A stretch of 64,000 nt of DNA from Strigamia acuminata (lineage: Eukaryota > Arthropoda > Chilopoda > Geophilomorpha > Linotaeniidae). The stretch lies in the NCBI GenBank assembly GCA_949358305.1, contig OX442315.1:33692427-33756426 (forward strand). Direction: 5' to 3'. The position numbers and the translations under genes were made by a program. Numbering within the stretch: the first letter of the stretch is position 1; each line of letters opens with the position of its first letter. The notes under the pieces are model-generated. The model made no database searches. It was given only the letters and a program-made list of their open reading frames with translations, and was not told where the DNA came from. Positions 25,505 to 37,690 of the stretch are shown one piece after another.

Positions 25505-26025
25505 TTGAACCAAACAACTAAAATACATGTCTAAATTGAACAAAACGACCAAAATACACGTGTAAATTAAACAAAATGACCAAAATAAACGTGTAAATTG
25601 AACAAACCGACCAAAATACACGTGTAAATTGAACAAAACGACCAAAATAAACGTGTAAATTGAACAAACCGACCGAAATTCACGTGTAAATTGAACAAAA
25701 CGACCAAAATAAACGTGTAAATTGAACAAAACGACCAAAATACACGTGTAAATTGAACAAAACGACCAAAATACACGTGTAAATTGAACAAAACGACCAA
25801 AATACACGTGTAAATTGAACAAACAAACTAAAACACACGTTAATTGAACAAAACGACCAAAATACACGTGTAAATTGAACAAAACGACCAAAATACACGT
25901 GTAAAGTAAACAAAACGACCAAAATAAACGTGTAAATTGAACAAAACGACCAAAATACACGTCTAAATTAAACAAACCAGCTAAAACACACGCGTAAATT
26001 GAACAAAACAACTCAAATAAATGTC
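25505..26025. repeat. 31-bp minisatellite, about 16 copies
   Basis: The unit reads ACGTGTAAATTGAACAAAAC followed by GACCAAAATAC. Successive ACGTG anchors at 25,558 and 25,589 give 31 bp, with a few diverged copies at both ends. Because 31 is not a multiple of three and the unit lacks minus-strand stops, all minus frames stay open and produce artificial ORFs up to 177 codons; this is not a gene. Confidence 0.95.
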
Positions 26026-26039
26026 CAAATTGATTTAAA

Positions 26040-26985
26040 ATAACCCAACAAAACCGCGGTAAAAAATGTCAATAGGACACCCGCGTTCTATTAGAGCATT
26101 TCCGGTATGACAAATTTTTTAAATTTAAAAACCAATTTTTAATTTTCACATTTCAAAAACAAATTCAGTCGGCGCTTTTGCAATCTGTGTGCCGAATCCA
26201 AAGCGCGAGTTACAACTCTGGCGTGACTATTTAGTCACCTGCGTGCGGGGCTCCTAATTGGACAACGGCAAGCAGAGTGGGGAGGAAAATTAAAGGAATG
26301 AGGTAGCGGGTGGGGGAGACGGGCAGGACGAATATATCGATCCAAAACACGTCCACTTGGCTGCACAGTTGACATTGACTAAGACATCGTTTACCTGTAG
26401 CATTCCCGGCTTCTTAATCAATTCGTGCCCCCACCCCGCATGGCACCGCACCAACCTGCGGCCATGTTGAATAAAACGCGCAATTACAACTAATTTTAAT
26501 TGAAATTTCAAGTCGAGTGAGATACGCGTCACGAAACGCCGGCGTCCCACCCACGCAAAGAAAAGCAATCACACTTAATAGGAAAAGAGGAAAAACAGAT
26601 GTGACCAACTGACGTCATCCAACTGTCACAACTCCGTGACTAATTGTTGCAGCTTTTTTTCTTGTTTACAACCGTCTCCCGTCGGCCATGTTGAAAAACT
26701 CGAAACAATGCCGCGCGACGAAACAACTCGGGACAACCAACGGTCACGTGTTCTCTAATTACGCGACAAAATAGGCCGCATCGGCTCATGTGACTCACAC
26801 CAACGCCCCCTCTAGGCAAATCCAAACCCAATTAAATTTATTATTTACCTCGAAAAAATAAAAATAAAAATAAAAACAAAAAAATAAAAATCTGGTCAAA
26901 CCGGTCACCGAGGATCGAACGCGACACCACAATGACACCCAGAGCCGGCCGGAGAAAAAGTTATTGGCGGGTTCCCCCATTTTTT
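26040..26985. other. GC-balanced non-coding island
   Basis: No gene supported. Contains a CRE palindrome at 26,610-26,617, a CACGTG box near 26,744 and a CATGTTG/GGCCATG-type YY1-like site. Regulatory function is possible. Confidence 0.35.
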
Positions 26986-26990
26986 TATCA

Positions 26991-27174
26991 CAGTCGAAAA
27001 TCTTTATAACGAATCGCGATATAACGAATTATCGATATGACGAATACCTAAAAATGGCCGGTTTGGTTGGCCGGCCATAGACCACCGTGTTTAAAAATTT
27101 CCATGTAACGAATTCTCGTTATAACGAATCGATTTTTAATCTCCCTTGCGATTCGTTATAAAGAGTATCGACTG
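26991..27174. mobile_element. pogo/Tigger-like MITE, 184 bp
   Basis: The ends are inverted repeats: the left begins CAGTCGAAAATCTTTATAAC and the right, read inverted, CAGTCGATACTCTTTATAAC. Both continue into GAATCGC. CAGT-start ends with TTATAACGAAT are typical of pogo/jerky-type transposons. The 184-bp interior cannot encode a transposase. The flanking target is CA on the left and TA on the right, consistent with a TA duplication that has decayed. Confidence 0.75.
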
Positions 27175-27958
27175 TAACAAAAAATCATCAAATTTCTTGG
27201 TCTGAAGCCCGAAAAACGGACACCCAACTCCACGACTTCCGGAAGTAATTTCACGATTCGCAAATTTTTATTCCATTTTTAAAATTATTTAAAAAAAAAA
27301 AAAAAAATTTTTTTTTCCAAAAAACGTAATTTCCCCATCCATAAATCGCAATCCAAACATTTCCAATTATAATTCCCAAATTACTTCACATCCGCAACTT
27401 ATTAAAACACCACCTGTGTCCTGTCAATCAAAATAATCTCCAACCCCACATTCCAACGAAAAAACAAAAATCCCAAAAAATAATAATAATAATAAACCCA
27501 AAAAAAAAAAAAAAAATTCCAAATTTCAAATCGTGGGACGGTCTCTCTCGTCCCTCGCCACGTGCACCGCTTGACCCGCATTCATGGGGAGAAGACCCAC
27601 GGGTTGCCAATTTACCCTCTCCACATCCCCACCCCAACTGCACGCCTCAAGGACAGGCATTCGCTCTTCGCTCGCCCAGCTAGCCTCGCTGCAGGCACAC
27701 ATGGGGGGAAACGCACAATGGCGACGAGGGTCGCTGCTCGAACGCACGCGAGCTGCTCCGAAACTCCGCGCCATTCCTCAAACCACGCGCCGGCCAATAT
27801 TTCCCCCGGAAAACCTCCCTCGCTTCCCCGCCGCACCAATGTCGAATCCCCGAGCCTCACAACCCCCACGCGGGGCCCGCCACATCGAGCCCGCAGTTTT
27901 CCTTCCGTTTCTGGGGGTAAATGGGGGTCTCTCGAGTTAAAAAAAATCGTTTTCTTAC

Positions 27959-28450
27959 CTCGTTCGTTTAATGGTTACCTCGTGCCCCGCTCACCATGCG
28001 GCAGCACGCGGGCACAACGTGTACGTCCACGCGCACGTGCACGTCCAAACAAAGGAGACACGACGAGCGGCGCGCGTCGCTTGCCGCCTGCCGCCGACCG
28101 CACACTGGAGTCCGGGTAGCGAACGAGCGACCGTCCGTCAGCGCTGAAGTCTAAGTGCGAATCCGACCGAGCAACGGCCTTGAGAGTGAACGATTCCGGG
28201 AATTTCGGTGCGCAGCGTGTCGGTTGCACGGATCGGTGCTGAGAGAGAGAATGTTGCGCTTCGAAACCGAATGCGGATCCTTGAGAACTGCTCCGCTCTG
28301 TGCTCTCGATCAGAGACGATTGTGCTCGCGATCGTGCACACGGGGCTCCCGACGACGCTACTGACGCCGCGCATGCGCACTGGGCGCGCGTCGCTCGGCG
28401 CTGCCTGTGCCGCCACCTGTTGGTCGAATTCCGAACGAAACGGGTCAAAT
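27959..28450 (-). promoter_or_regulatory. CpG-rich region with minus-strand splice donor: candidate LMO4 promoter/first exon
   Basis: About 27,550-28,450 is strikingly CpG-rich for this window. On the minus strand it ends in a strong donor, AACGAG|GTAAGA, with the last exon base at 27,959; a second possible donor, CATG|GTGAGC, lies about 40 bp upstream. No long conserved protein is encoded, so a 5' untranslated first exon is the simplest reading, splicing to the acceptor at 16,247 over an intron of about 11.7 kb. The transcription start is not resolved, and a bidirectional promoter is possible. A CTCF-like site lies at 28,410-28,423. Confidence 0.45.
28410..28423 (-). promoter_or_regulatory. 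CTCF-like motif, minus orientation
   Basis: On the minus strand the site reads CCAACAGGTGGCGG, 13 of 14 matches to CCASYAGRKGGCRS. It sits inside the candidate LMO4 promoter island, a common location for CTCF in animals. Confidence 0.5.
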
Positions 28451-28777
28451 AGGATTGCCCATTTTCTTATTATTCGACTTACTGTAATTCCATTTAGAGA
28501 CCTCCAGAGAAGGCGCATGAACCGCATCGATAATCCAAACTGGCTTCACTTTGGCGTGTATACACACACACACACCTAATGCACTTATCATTTATATCCC
28601 GCTACTACTTTGCTAATAAGCTTTTTCTTTTTCCGTTCGTGGCGTAAATGAAGGTGGAAAGTGTAGGGTTTGAGCAGCGCCGCGATCGTGGAATATCCTC
28701 GAATTAAAAGTGCTTTTTCAAGCACTTAGAGATCCTTAGATTACAGCGCTACTTATGTTTGTAGCTAGAAAAATGTA

Positions 28778-28989
28778 TACCGTATTTTATCGATTAAAAC
28801 TCCCATTTTTGTCAGCAATTACAATTTCGGTTTTTCGTTTCTTACATTTGTTTGATGTAACTAACGAAGTCTGAACATCACCTAGGTTAAATACGAAAAC
28901 AATATTGTACTTTTGCAAAAATACGCTATTCTTGGTGTCTCAGCCGCGGCTACTATTCGAGGGCGACTCTTAATCGGAAAAATACGGTA
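28778..28989 (+). mobile_element. MITE family A, copy 2 (complete)
   Basis: 212 bp with inverted ends: left TACCGTATTTTATCGATTAA, right in inverse TACCGTATTTTTCCGATTAA. The interior shares GTCAGCAATTACAATTTCG with copies 1 and 3. The TA bounding each end fits a TA target-site duplication. There is no coding capacity. Confidence 0.85.
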
Positions 28990-28999
28990 ATATGGCAAT

Positions 29000-31215
29000 A
29001 AAAAAAATCAATTGCTTTCTATTGACGAATTGTGTGTATTTGCATCTACATCCTTTGATGTAACTACAGTCTGCACCGGTATCCAGGCGTCGTTTTTTCG
29101 GGTCTCAGACCGAAGTCCCGCACTTCAAAACCTCTAAGAAAATTTTACGAATTTTCAATAAAAATTTCTTTTGGGGGCCCCACTAATAACTTCTTCCCGA
29201 CTCCCGAGGCCCGCAAAACCTCCCGCCGGCCCTGCTTGTATCTGGCTGCCAAATTCAAACACTAAATTCCATTTTTTTGCCCACGAAAACACCAAAGTCT
29301 AAAATTCTTCGTTTGATCGAAAGGCCTAAGGTTTTAGTTAATTGTTTGCGAGTTTAAAAGCGCCATTAATGCCATTAAAACCACTTTATTAATTATCAAA
29401 GAAGTGATCTACCGGAGTCGCCGATGCAGGACCTTTGAGAAGTGAGACGGGGCCCGGGCCAGTCACAAATGCGGGGCCCTATTGGACTGGGGGCCCTAGT
29501 CAAATATCATATTGTTACGTGGTTTAACTGCCCAAAGTGTTTAAACCACGTAAGTTAGAAATGAGGAGTTTTTAAGGAATGACTCAGTTTGTGTTGTTAA
29601 ATTCCAATTATTCTTTATTAACTTAAGTCGGATATTTCTATCCAGAAATGCAGAAAAATATGCGTTTTAAGCCATATTTTTCTGCACGTTGGCAGGTTTT
29701 AACCCTCTATTATTCCAATCAAAAAAGAACTTCAGCATGAGTGAATACGTAGGTAAACATGAGTTCGTGCGTTAATTTTATAAAGGGGGAAAGGGTTAGA
29801 GGGAGATATGATAGCTTGTCTGACTCATTCCCCAGCTGTAAAAAAAAAAAAGTTCATTCGAATCAATACTCATCAATGTTTACCAAAACACGTATTCTCA
29901 CCACCAAATGAAATCGAAACCGGTCAATTAAATATTCAACGAACAAAAACACCAAAAACCATTTTAAAAAAATAAAAAAAAATTTTTTTATTAAATTAAT
30001 TAATAAAATTAAAAAAAAAAAAATTAATAATTACATTTACTACACACGAATCTGTAGATTTTCCAAAATAAAGAGCAATTTCAATGTTTCAACGTTGCAC
30101 GCATTTACTAACCCCCGTTTGGTGATTTATGGTGGGTGGTGTAGCGCGAAGGGGATGCGGGGAGGTTGTGATATGCATTTCCTATCAAACTAATGAACAC
30201 GACAATTGAGACGAGTACACACCTTTTTAGATTGGATTGGTATCGACTACAGTCTCGGGTGCAGTTCGCAACAATATACAAAATAAACCCGCTTATAACG
30301 AAATCAATTAACAAAGCACGTGCAATCAGAGAAAAGAAAAAAAGAAACAAATAAATTTTTCAAAAAAAAAAAAAAAAAAAAAAATTGAAATTTACGAGTA
30401 TCCTTTTGATGGATAAACTTTTCCTTGCATACACTTAAGACGAAAGGGGGAAAAAGAGGGCGCACATCAGGGATGATGTTGGCGGGATAGAAAGAACTCC
30501 ACCCCTTAATTAGACCAATACATTCGCCGGTGTAGTGAGCACGAAACAGAAAAAGACGTTTTACAGAAATTAAAATACACCAGCACCATCAGGAGCATTG
30601 ACAAATGAGTCAGTGACAACCAATCCACTCAAGGGAGTAGTGACATTTAGCCAATGGATGAATGGCGTCTTAGGGCTTCTTCAGCTGGTGCCTAATTTAA
30701 TGGACTAAAGCCAAAAAGAAGAATAAGACACACTCTTTCTCTTTTGTCTCATTCTCTTAATTAACCCGTTCATAAGATTAGAAAAGCTGTTTTCGACAGA
30801 AAATCTAAGGGGGAATTTTACACTTGCACATGTGTAAAGTCAATTAAATAATGTCACACCAAACCTAATGCCAACCATTTGTCACGTCTTGACAAGTATT
30901 TGGCGCTTTTTTTTTGGTGTAATTTGGTGTGATGAAGAAAATTATTTGTTGTTTGTATAATTTTCAGTTTTCAGTTTCAAAACAACACGTCATCACTCAA
31001 TATGAAATGACAACTAATTCATTATTCATAATTCCGTGTTCTTTAATAAATTATTGGCACATTTGCAAAATTGAGCAAGGCTCACCACAGCGCACGTAAA
31101 CCTAAATTTTGTGATATGCACTTCTGTGGCCAAGTGCGTATCAAAAGCGCAATTGGATTTGCGCAGCGGTTTTTTTGGAACGCAACCCCCCGCCGCTATT
31201 TTGCGCAACAAAATG
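29000..31215. other. Repeat-rich non-coding stretch
   Basis: Contains GGGGCCC-rich fragments at about 29,090-29,240 and 29,395-29,520, the first ending in CCGGCCCTG as in many hAT-type non-autonomous elements. An inverted pair, ACGTGGTTTAA and TTAAACCACGT, lies at about 29,517-29,550. A poly-A patch is near 30,361. No gene was recognised. Confidence 0.4.
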
Positions 31216-31220
31216 CTCGC

Positions 31221-31608
31221 TATACTCTGTCCAAGTATAACTTGGGCCTATTTCCAATTGGCTGAGCCTTTTCACTTGTGTAGTGACACCAAAAATAGAT
31301 CAAAACAATGGTTGCCATTTTGACTGCTTTCCAGACAAAACAACCAATGAAAAAAATTTGAAAATTGTTTTGTTCCCCGGAAGAAACAAGCAATAAACTT
31401 AATAAACAGGAATGTTCAAATAAACCAACATAAATCTTTATTTTATGATTTTCTTAGAAAATACAAACAACATTACATCATTTCAATGATTAAAATCATC
31501 AAACAAATTTAAAATTACTCTGAACTATTTTTCCTGGTGGCAGCACAGAGTGAGTTATGAGGCTCAGCCAATCGGAAATAGGCCCAAGTTACACTTGGAC
31601 AGAGTATA
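31221..31608. mobile_element. MITE with ~55-bp inverted repeats (family C)
   Basis: The left end TATACTCTGTCCAAGTATAA and right end, inverted, TATACTCTGTCCAAGTGTAA continue matching through CTTGGGCCTATTTCC and TTGGCTGAGCC. A TA at each border fits a TA duplication. The 388-bp body has no recognisable transposase. Confidence 0.85.
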
Positions 31609-32264
31609 GTTTGATTTCTTTCACTCTATTTCGCTTTGTGTGTCTCAGTTAAGGTACGGTGAGTGCAAACTGAGCAGGAGACTTTCCCAATTGTTATTTA
31701 ACATGTTGGGACCTACGGTAGGACGATCAACTTCAGGACTTCACATCTAGCACAAGTTAATTGTTAGACTGTACTGTGATTCTGTCTTGTGATCGTGGCG
31801 CCATTCGGTTGAAACGGCACAAAATGACTTTATTTCGCGAGCAAATGGCGGACAACTGACATCCCGCATTTACATTTTTAGAGGCCATTATAAAGTGGTA
31901 AATTTATATTTTATGTTGAAGTTAAAAATTATTTCTTATATTTTTAGATATTATTTTTAAATCAAACGTTAAATTAAATTGAACTACATTATACAAGTAA
32001 CGTCCGCCAAAAGTGTAAATGCGAGACGTCAGTTATCCGCCATTTGCCCGCGAAAACTTTTAACAATGCGGGACAACTTGGATTTAAAAAAAATGGCAGA
32101 TGTTCAGTCTTGTAGTTTAACTAACATGGTCGTTCTTTCGCATACTCCAAACACATCCATATTAATCTGCTCGAGAAACACAATAGCTTTTTCGCCTGTA
32201 TGTGTTAAAAGATATTTTCTTAAATTGCCACTGTGATTGCAAGAATAAGCAATTCACAGATAAT

Positions 32265-32811
32265 AGTGAGTTTGCGGTTGCCAATTGTTCCTTATAATTA
32301 TGAGTTACAAGCTCATAATTATAATTATAATTCCTTCTTGAAGTAGGCACTTGCGGTACAATAAATATTTTATAAATTATACTTATAAATACCATGTGAA
32401 CAGTACAAATCTCTTGCATGTAATGGTAGAACAAATCCATATGCAAAAGAAAATGAAAATCTGTAGTTTTACTAATTTGACAGTTTTCAGACATGAAATT
32501 GTCTTCCAGTTCATTTATTTGCTTACCTGGAATGATTTTAGTTGTTTCTATCCTCCGATGGCAGAAAGAAATTGTGATTGAGGCTGATTGTTGAAACAGG
32601 TCAGGCAGCCATTTTGAATTTCTATTAGCACCATCAGCGCCATTTGCAATAGTGGGAGGAGCTTAAAATAGTGTTAAGCGATCTGATTGGCTCCCTTATT
32701 TTACAAAATAGTGTAAAAATTGAGGAGTTACGTTATGTTATAAGTCCAATTTTATAATTATGAGCTTGTAACTCATAATTATAAGGAACAATTGGCAACC
32801 GCAAACTCACT
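32265..32811. mobile_element. MITE with perfect 58-bp inverted repeats (family D)
   Basis: The left end AGTGAGTTTGCGGTTGCCAA and the inverted right end are identical over at least 58 bp. Each arm contains its own internal palindrome (TAATTATGAGTTACAAGCTC followed by its complement). Flanking AAT at 32,262-32,264 and 32,812-32,814 is a 3-bp target duplication, compatible with PIF/Harbinger-type transposition. The lack of any arm divergence suggests a recent insertion. The 547-bp element encodes no recognisable protein. Confidence 0.9.
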
Positions 32812-33701
32812 AATAAAACAATTTACAGAAATTAGAGAACAATTATTCCTATTTGGTACTAAATCATCACCAGATCGAATACATTAGAATTTTAATAGGG
32901 CGGCCATCAGAAATACATAAAAGCATATTGTTAACAATGCATATTATCATAGCAACACTACAATAGTATATAAACTCATATTAATTGTTTCATTCAAAAT
33001 ACATTTAGGGTATAACTATTTGATATTACCAAACTAAAACTTTTAATCCGTGCTTTTCACCGTTAAAATTGGCCAAATTTCTTGAGTCTAATTTTTACTT
33101 TAAATTGAAAAATTGGGAATTAACCGACTGCTTTTCGCTGCAGCCAACCTTCAAAGTTGAAAATGTCATATATCTAAGTTGAATTTGCATGCTGTAAACT
33201 GATTTGCTTGAATCATGAGGGCTCGAGGTTCCTGTTTAGTATCACTTGTTGTAAATGGAGTTGCAAATTACAAGTAGCGTTCCTTTTTAGATCCATTACA
33301 ACTAATTTGCAACTGCAAGTGATGTTAATGGAACCACACATTCAGTTTAGACATTTGGGAAAACAATTATAACTATTAAATACCATTAACTTATTGCTCA
33401 AAACCATGTTTTATATGACACTAAACAGTTCCTGCCTCAGTTGTAAAATAGAAATCAATAAAACACCCTTTGTTACAATCTCAATGCTGTTATTAAAAAA
33501 GAACCATTAAAATGTCAATACAAAAGTTAGAAATAAGTTTTATTTCAAAAATCGAAACAAATTATGACAAATTATTCTCTTTAAATATAAATTAGCATCT
33601 AGTAAATTCCCTCTAGAATATTTTGTCTTTCAAATATCTGTAAACTCAGCAAATAAACCTAATGAAGACAGTGCTGGGCACTAAACGCCCTCTAGATCAA
33701 A

Positions 33702-33993
33702 GGTGGGCAACCTATTTTTCAATGTAACCACAGGTGTGGCGAATGAGAAGTGAAATTCGCCAGACAAAGCAAAATTTAAGAAATTTGTTTGCTCAGTTGA
33801 AAACTTCAATAATAACACAATGTATGAGTCTAACCATAAAGCGTGATTTCCATCCTCACTGAACTGAAAGCAGAGATGAATATTTTGTTACATTTTATTG
33901 TTGGGAGCCAAAATATGACAAACTCAAATCCCCTCATCACATTTTCATTGCCAATTCATCACTTGTGGCCATTGACAATAGGATTGCCCACCC
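33702..33993. mobile_element. Probable hAT-like non-autonomous element
   Basis: The left end AGGTGGGCAACCTATTTTTC resembles the inverted right end GGGTGGGCAATCCTATTGTC, the style of ends in many hAT MITEs. No clear 8-bp target duplication was seen, so the borders are tentative. Confidence 0.45.
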
Positions 33994-34305
33994 AGGCTGA
34001 AATTGGATCGTTAGGATCGTTGAATTACTTGCAGTAATCCCTCGGTTTACGCATTTTGGAATTTTCTATCAAATTTTAGACTTCGCTATAAAAATTAGGC
34101 AGGAATTTACATACTAGGCGTATTCATAAAGAAATTCAGACTAAAAATGATTTTAAACAATGTACGTACCATGTAACCTGACCAACTGTCACTAGGGGAA
34201 AAAGATGGAAGCTACATGCTGCTTTGTACCTTGTATTATTGACAATACAATGTACTATTTCAATGCAATAATGCCTGCATAAATTCCTTGTGGTGTTAAT
34301 ACACC

Positions 34306-34548
34306 ACAGTATTTTACCGATTGAGAGTCGCCCTCGAATAGTAGCCGCGGCTGAAACACCAAAAATACCGTATTTTTGCAAAAGTACGGTATTGTTTCCG
34401 TATTTAACCTCAGGAACGATGAACGTACGCTTCGTTCGTGACGTTCAGACTTCGTTAGTTACATTTTACAAATGTAACAAACGAAAAACCGAAATTGTAA
34501 TTGCTGACAAAAATGGCAGTTTTGAATAAGAAATCAGTATTTACCGTA
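34306..34548 (-). mobile_element. MITE family A, copy 3 (reverse orientation)
   Basis: Matches copy 2 in reverse: it starts ATTTTACCGATTGAGAGTCG, continues through GCCGCGGCTGA and GTTCAGACTTCGTTAGTTAC, and ends ATTTACCGTA. It retains the ACGAACGTACGCTTCGTTCG segment that copy 2 has lost. No coding capacity. Confidence 0.85.
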
Positions 34549-34559
34549 ATTTGCACAAT

Positions 34560-36730
34560 TGTTTTTCGAAACTTAACCGTTGCGCAACTTGACGTGTTGC
34601 TTGACATAAACGGATTGAATTAATGTTCGACTGTCATTATTGATTGGTAACAAGAGTGATTTTATTACAAGTTGACACACATATGACATCGTGACAATAT
34701 AAAACAATAATCAAGAATGACCAATGGAGTGCGAAACACTCCGCAACTATCGGGATGACTGCACGATTTAGCCATCCATTTAAATTCAATAAAAATAACC
34801 GCAACCCACCGTCTAGCATCCAACACCTACGCGCCATCAACACCGATCACACAATACACCTAAAATAAAACAACCGACGTCACAGGCGAAAACTTTTATT
34901 TTCTATACATTAGTCTAACACCAACCCTAACACAAACATTAGAAAACCCGCACCACACACACGCTAGGCAAAAACAAAAACTTTTAAATTCGTATTGACT
35001 TTTCCTCTAAAAACCTCATGGCAAATGCCAGCAGCAGGTGAATTGAGTGGTCCAGGTGCGAGAATGTTAACATCGCATCAAACAAAACGAAAAAAAGAAA
35101 AAAGAAAAAAAAAAGAAAAGAAAAGAAACTACTGGCAAAACACTTGTTCTTACCACCCTGATTCGATTAGACTTCATTGTGAATAAAGAAGCGCGAAAAG
35201 GGAAAGGGATGAGGCGCGTGAGTGTTAAAAGAAGGCATTCAACAATCCACTCCTCCGCCGCAATCCAATTGCACTGTTTTGCCATCAGCAACCACCTCTG
35301 ATAGGAGGGAGTGTTTTGTGGGAAACGAGCGAACGAGCCACCATCGACAGATGTTGACGAAAAGCATTATAATGGCGGGAGCTCGACCCCTCAAGGCTTT
35401 ATCCTAATGCAATTAGCGCGAGGAGAACACGTGGAAACGGGCCGTCGAACGCTCGCTAGTTCCCGCGAGACACTCCCCGAGAGAAACCGTCGAACCACCG
35501 TCGATTGTTGATTCGAACTTGGGCGGCGCACCACTGATGTGTTAGCACAAAGACGCCATGTTAGGCTTATGACAACAAACAAGTGAACGAGGAATTTGGT
35601 CGGCCAATTTGATCTAATAACGACGAGAGAAAAATGTTTGTGCTAATAATTTATGCACCGCCAACGGTCTCCAAATGAAATCAAACGGGGGTTTGCTTGA
35701 TTAAGTTACGCCGTACCTCACTCCAACAATGCTAAAGAATAACCCACTCGAATTCCCACTACACTCCTCTGTAGCCACTTACACGAGTTGCGAACAAAGA
35801 CAAAAACAAGTAAAAACCAACGAGAAGATAGAAGAAGAAAAAAAAATTAAAACAAGATTCGCTCGGCGAACCCCCCGCCCGACCCCCTCGTTCGTCTTGA
35901 GAAAGAAGAAAATTCCAGTGTATTTCGGGTTCATGAATAAATAAAAGAATAAAATTGAATGCGATTGCATGTGTATACACAAAAGATACCCAAGTGAACA
36001 CGCAGCGTCTTCATCAATTGCTCGTCTACGTGCACTTGGAAATGAATTTGCATTCGTCCGTCTTGCATATTTAACGAGGTGCGATACAATGTTCGCGAGG
36101 CTCACCTTCGCCTCGCCCCTCTGACCCAACCTAATCAAATCCGAACGCAACCACAGGTGACATTTGGTGCATCACGTCTCGTCCATTTCGAGCCCGTGAT
36201 TTCCCGGGAGCCACTTGTCTCATCATCTCGAAAAAATAAAGAATACAATCGACACCCGCACTCGCACCCGCACTGCACGGCCGAGCAAAACGCGATGTGT
36301 CGCTAAAGAGTCCAAAGGGCCGTTTTAAAGACGCAAAGTTTCGACCGAGGTGGTCATCTTATGGCAAAGTTTATCACTTCCTTTGCAGGAAGTGGAGGAA
36401 AGAGCAACTAAGTCGGGTCTTGTTCGACTCTTATCGCTTTGCTAGCGCTGGAATGGCAAGGATCATTGAGGTGATGGAAGGAAAAGAACATGGAGGGGAA
36501 CGGTTTCAAGTGTTCAGGGTGTGTGGGACTGTGAGCAGATGCCAATTCAAATTCCAAACGGTTTATTTCGTTAAATAAGAAAAGGAAAAGAAACCTTTAA
36601 CTTCTTTAAACCAGTCTGAACGCATGTTTTAGACTTTTTGTTTAACTGGGCGCATGACCGGGCGGCATAATGGCAGATTGTACCCGACTTCGGCAACAAC
36701 AATGCACCAGGAGTGACTAATGATTCAATC
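34560..36730. other. Non-coding, GC-balanced island
   Basis: No gene supported. 35,000-36,560 has mixed composition with many short ORFs on both strands, none with a domain or a paired splice structure I can defend. It may contain enhancers of the neighbouring gene. Confidence 0.35.
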
Positions 36731-36734
36731 ACTT

Positions 36735-36756
36735 CAAGATACCGAGCGCGAACTGT
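36735..36756. mobile_element. Right-end fragment of MITE family G
   Basis: CAAGATACCGAGCGCGAACTGT matches in position and sequence the right ends of the family G elements at 42,262-42,509 and 43,245-43,579. No left end is evident. Confidence 0.5.
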
Positions 36757-36922
36757 AGTATAGGAACCTATGGTGTTCGACAATTGGTTCTCCGTTCTTT
36801 GCATTTGTATATTTAATTAGTGTTAATTTATAATTAGTGCTTATATAAATATTGCATCATGTTTGATTTCCTTTTACAGTTGTGTATTTAGCGAGGTACC
36901 AAATGTGCCACCTTACTTGTAT

Positions 36923-36984
36923 CATGTAACACATTGTTTGGCTGTATGGCTACCATGTAACACATTGTTTGGCTGTATGGCTAC
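36923..36984. repeat. 31-bp tandem duplication
   Basis: CATGTAACACATTGTTTGGC followed by TGTATGGCTAC occurs twice in succession, at 36,923 and 36,954, without mismatches. This is a recent local duplication. Confidence 0.95.
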
Positions 36985-37150
36985 CATTGTCACTTACACT
37001 TGTATTCGTTACCAAGCATCCATGTTCCACAGGATTAAATGTCGTGTTCTTTTCTTTCCTATACAGCCTTATTTTCTGATCCAAAACCTCTACATATACA
37101 GCATAACTTCTTTTGTTGTAGTTACAATTAGTGCCTATGAAAACACAGTA

Positions 37151-37576
37151 GGTGCATTCCAAAACGCAGTGTTAGGCGTTTTCGGCGTTTCCGTTCCATG
37201 TCATTTTAGGCCTGTTTAGGAACGTCAAAACGAAAAATTTTTTTGCCCTCGTTTTAACAATTTTGTTTTATGAAATATTTATAAAATATTCAAAAATCTT
37301 TGTAAAATGTTCAAATACTGACTAATTATATTTATTTGTGGACGGAAAATGGCTAGGTTTATAACAGCCGACGAATTCACATCAACAATCGCGCCAAAAT
37401 CCAAGCACTATCGATGGCAGCCCTAACACCCAAATCGTGTCTGCTAAAACGTGTTTTTATACACGTTTTCGTTCAGCCGTGTTAGCGCCACAGACACGGA
37501 ATTTTTCCGGATGTAACGTCATAACTGATAACACGACACGGCTGAAACAGCTGAAACGGGAGTTTTGGAATGCACC
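37151..37576. mobile_element. MITE family E, TA target duplication
   Basis: The ends are GGTGCATTCCAAAAC and its complement GTTTTGGAATGCACC, bordered by TA at 37,149-37,150 and 37,577-37,578. The 426-bp body has no transposase. Confidence 0.8.
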
Positions 37577-37690
37577 TAGTGTTTTTTGATTGCTGCTAAA
37601 AGTGATGCAGAATAGTTCACATTTCAGACTGCAATACTTTATTCTGAAGAATGGTGCAGGGGTTAAAATAAAAAGCGCTGTTTTAAGCTA

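Noticed and set aside
25478-26011. 177-codon minus-strand ORF with repeated FGRFVQFTR-type residues
   Set aside because: It is the reading of a 31-bp minisatellite. Since 31 is not divisible by three and the unit has no stop on that strand, all frames are open; overlapping ORFs in other frames show the same residues.
27562-28119. 185-codon plus-strand ORF
   Set aside because: Lies in a CpG-rich island with overlapping ORFs in several frames; composition is Arg/Pro/Ser/Thr-rich with no domain, as expected from GC-rich sequence.
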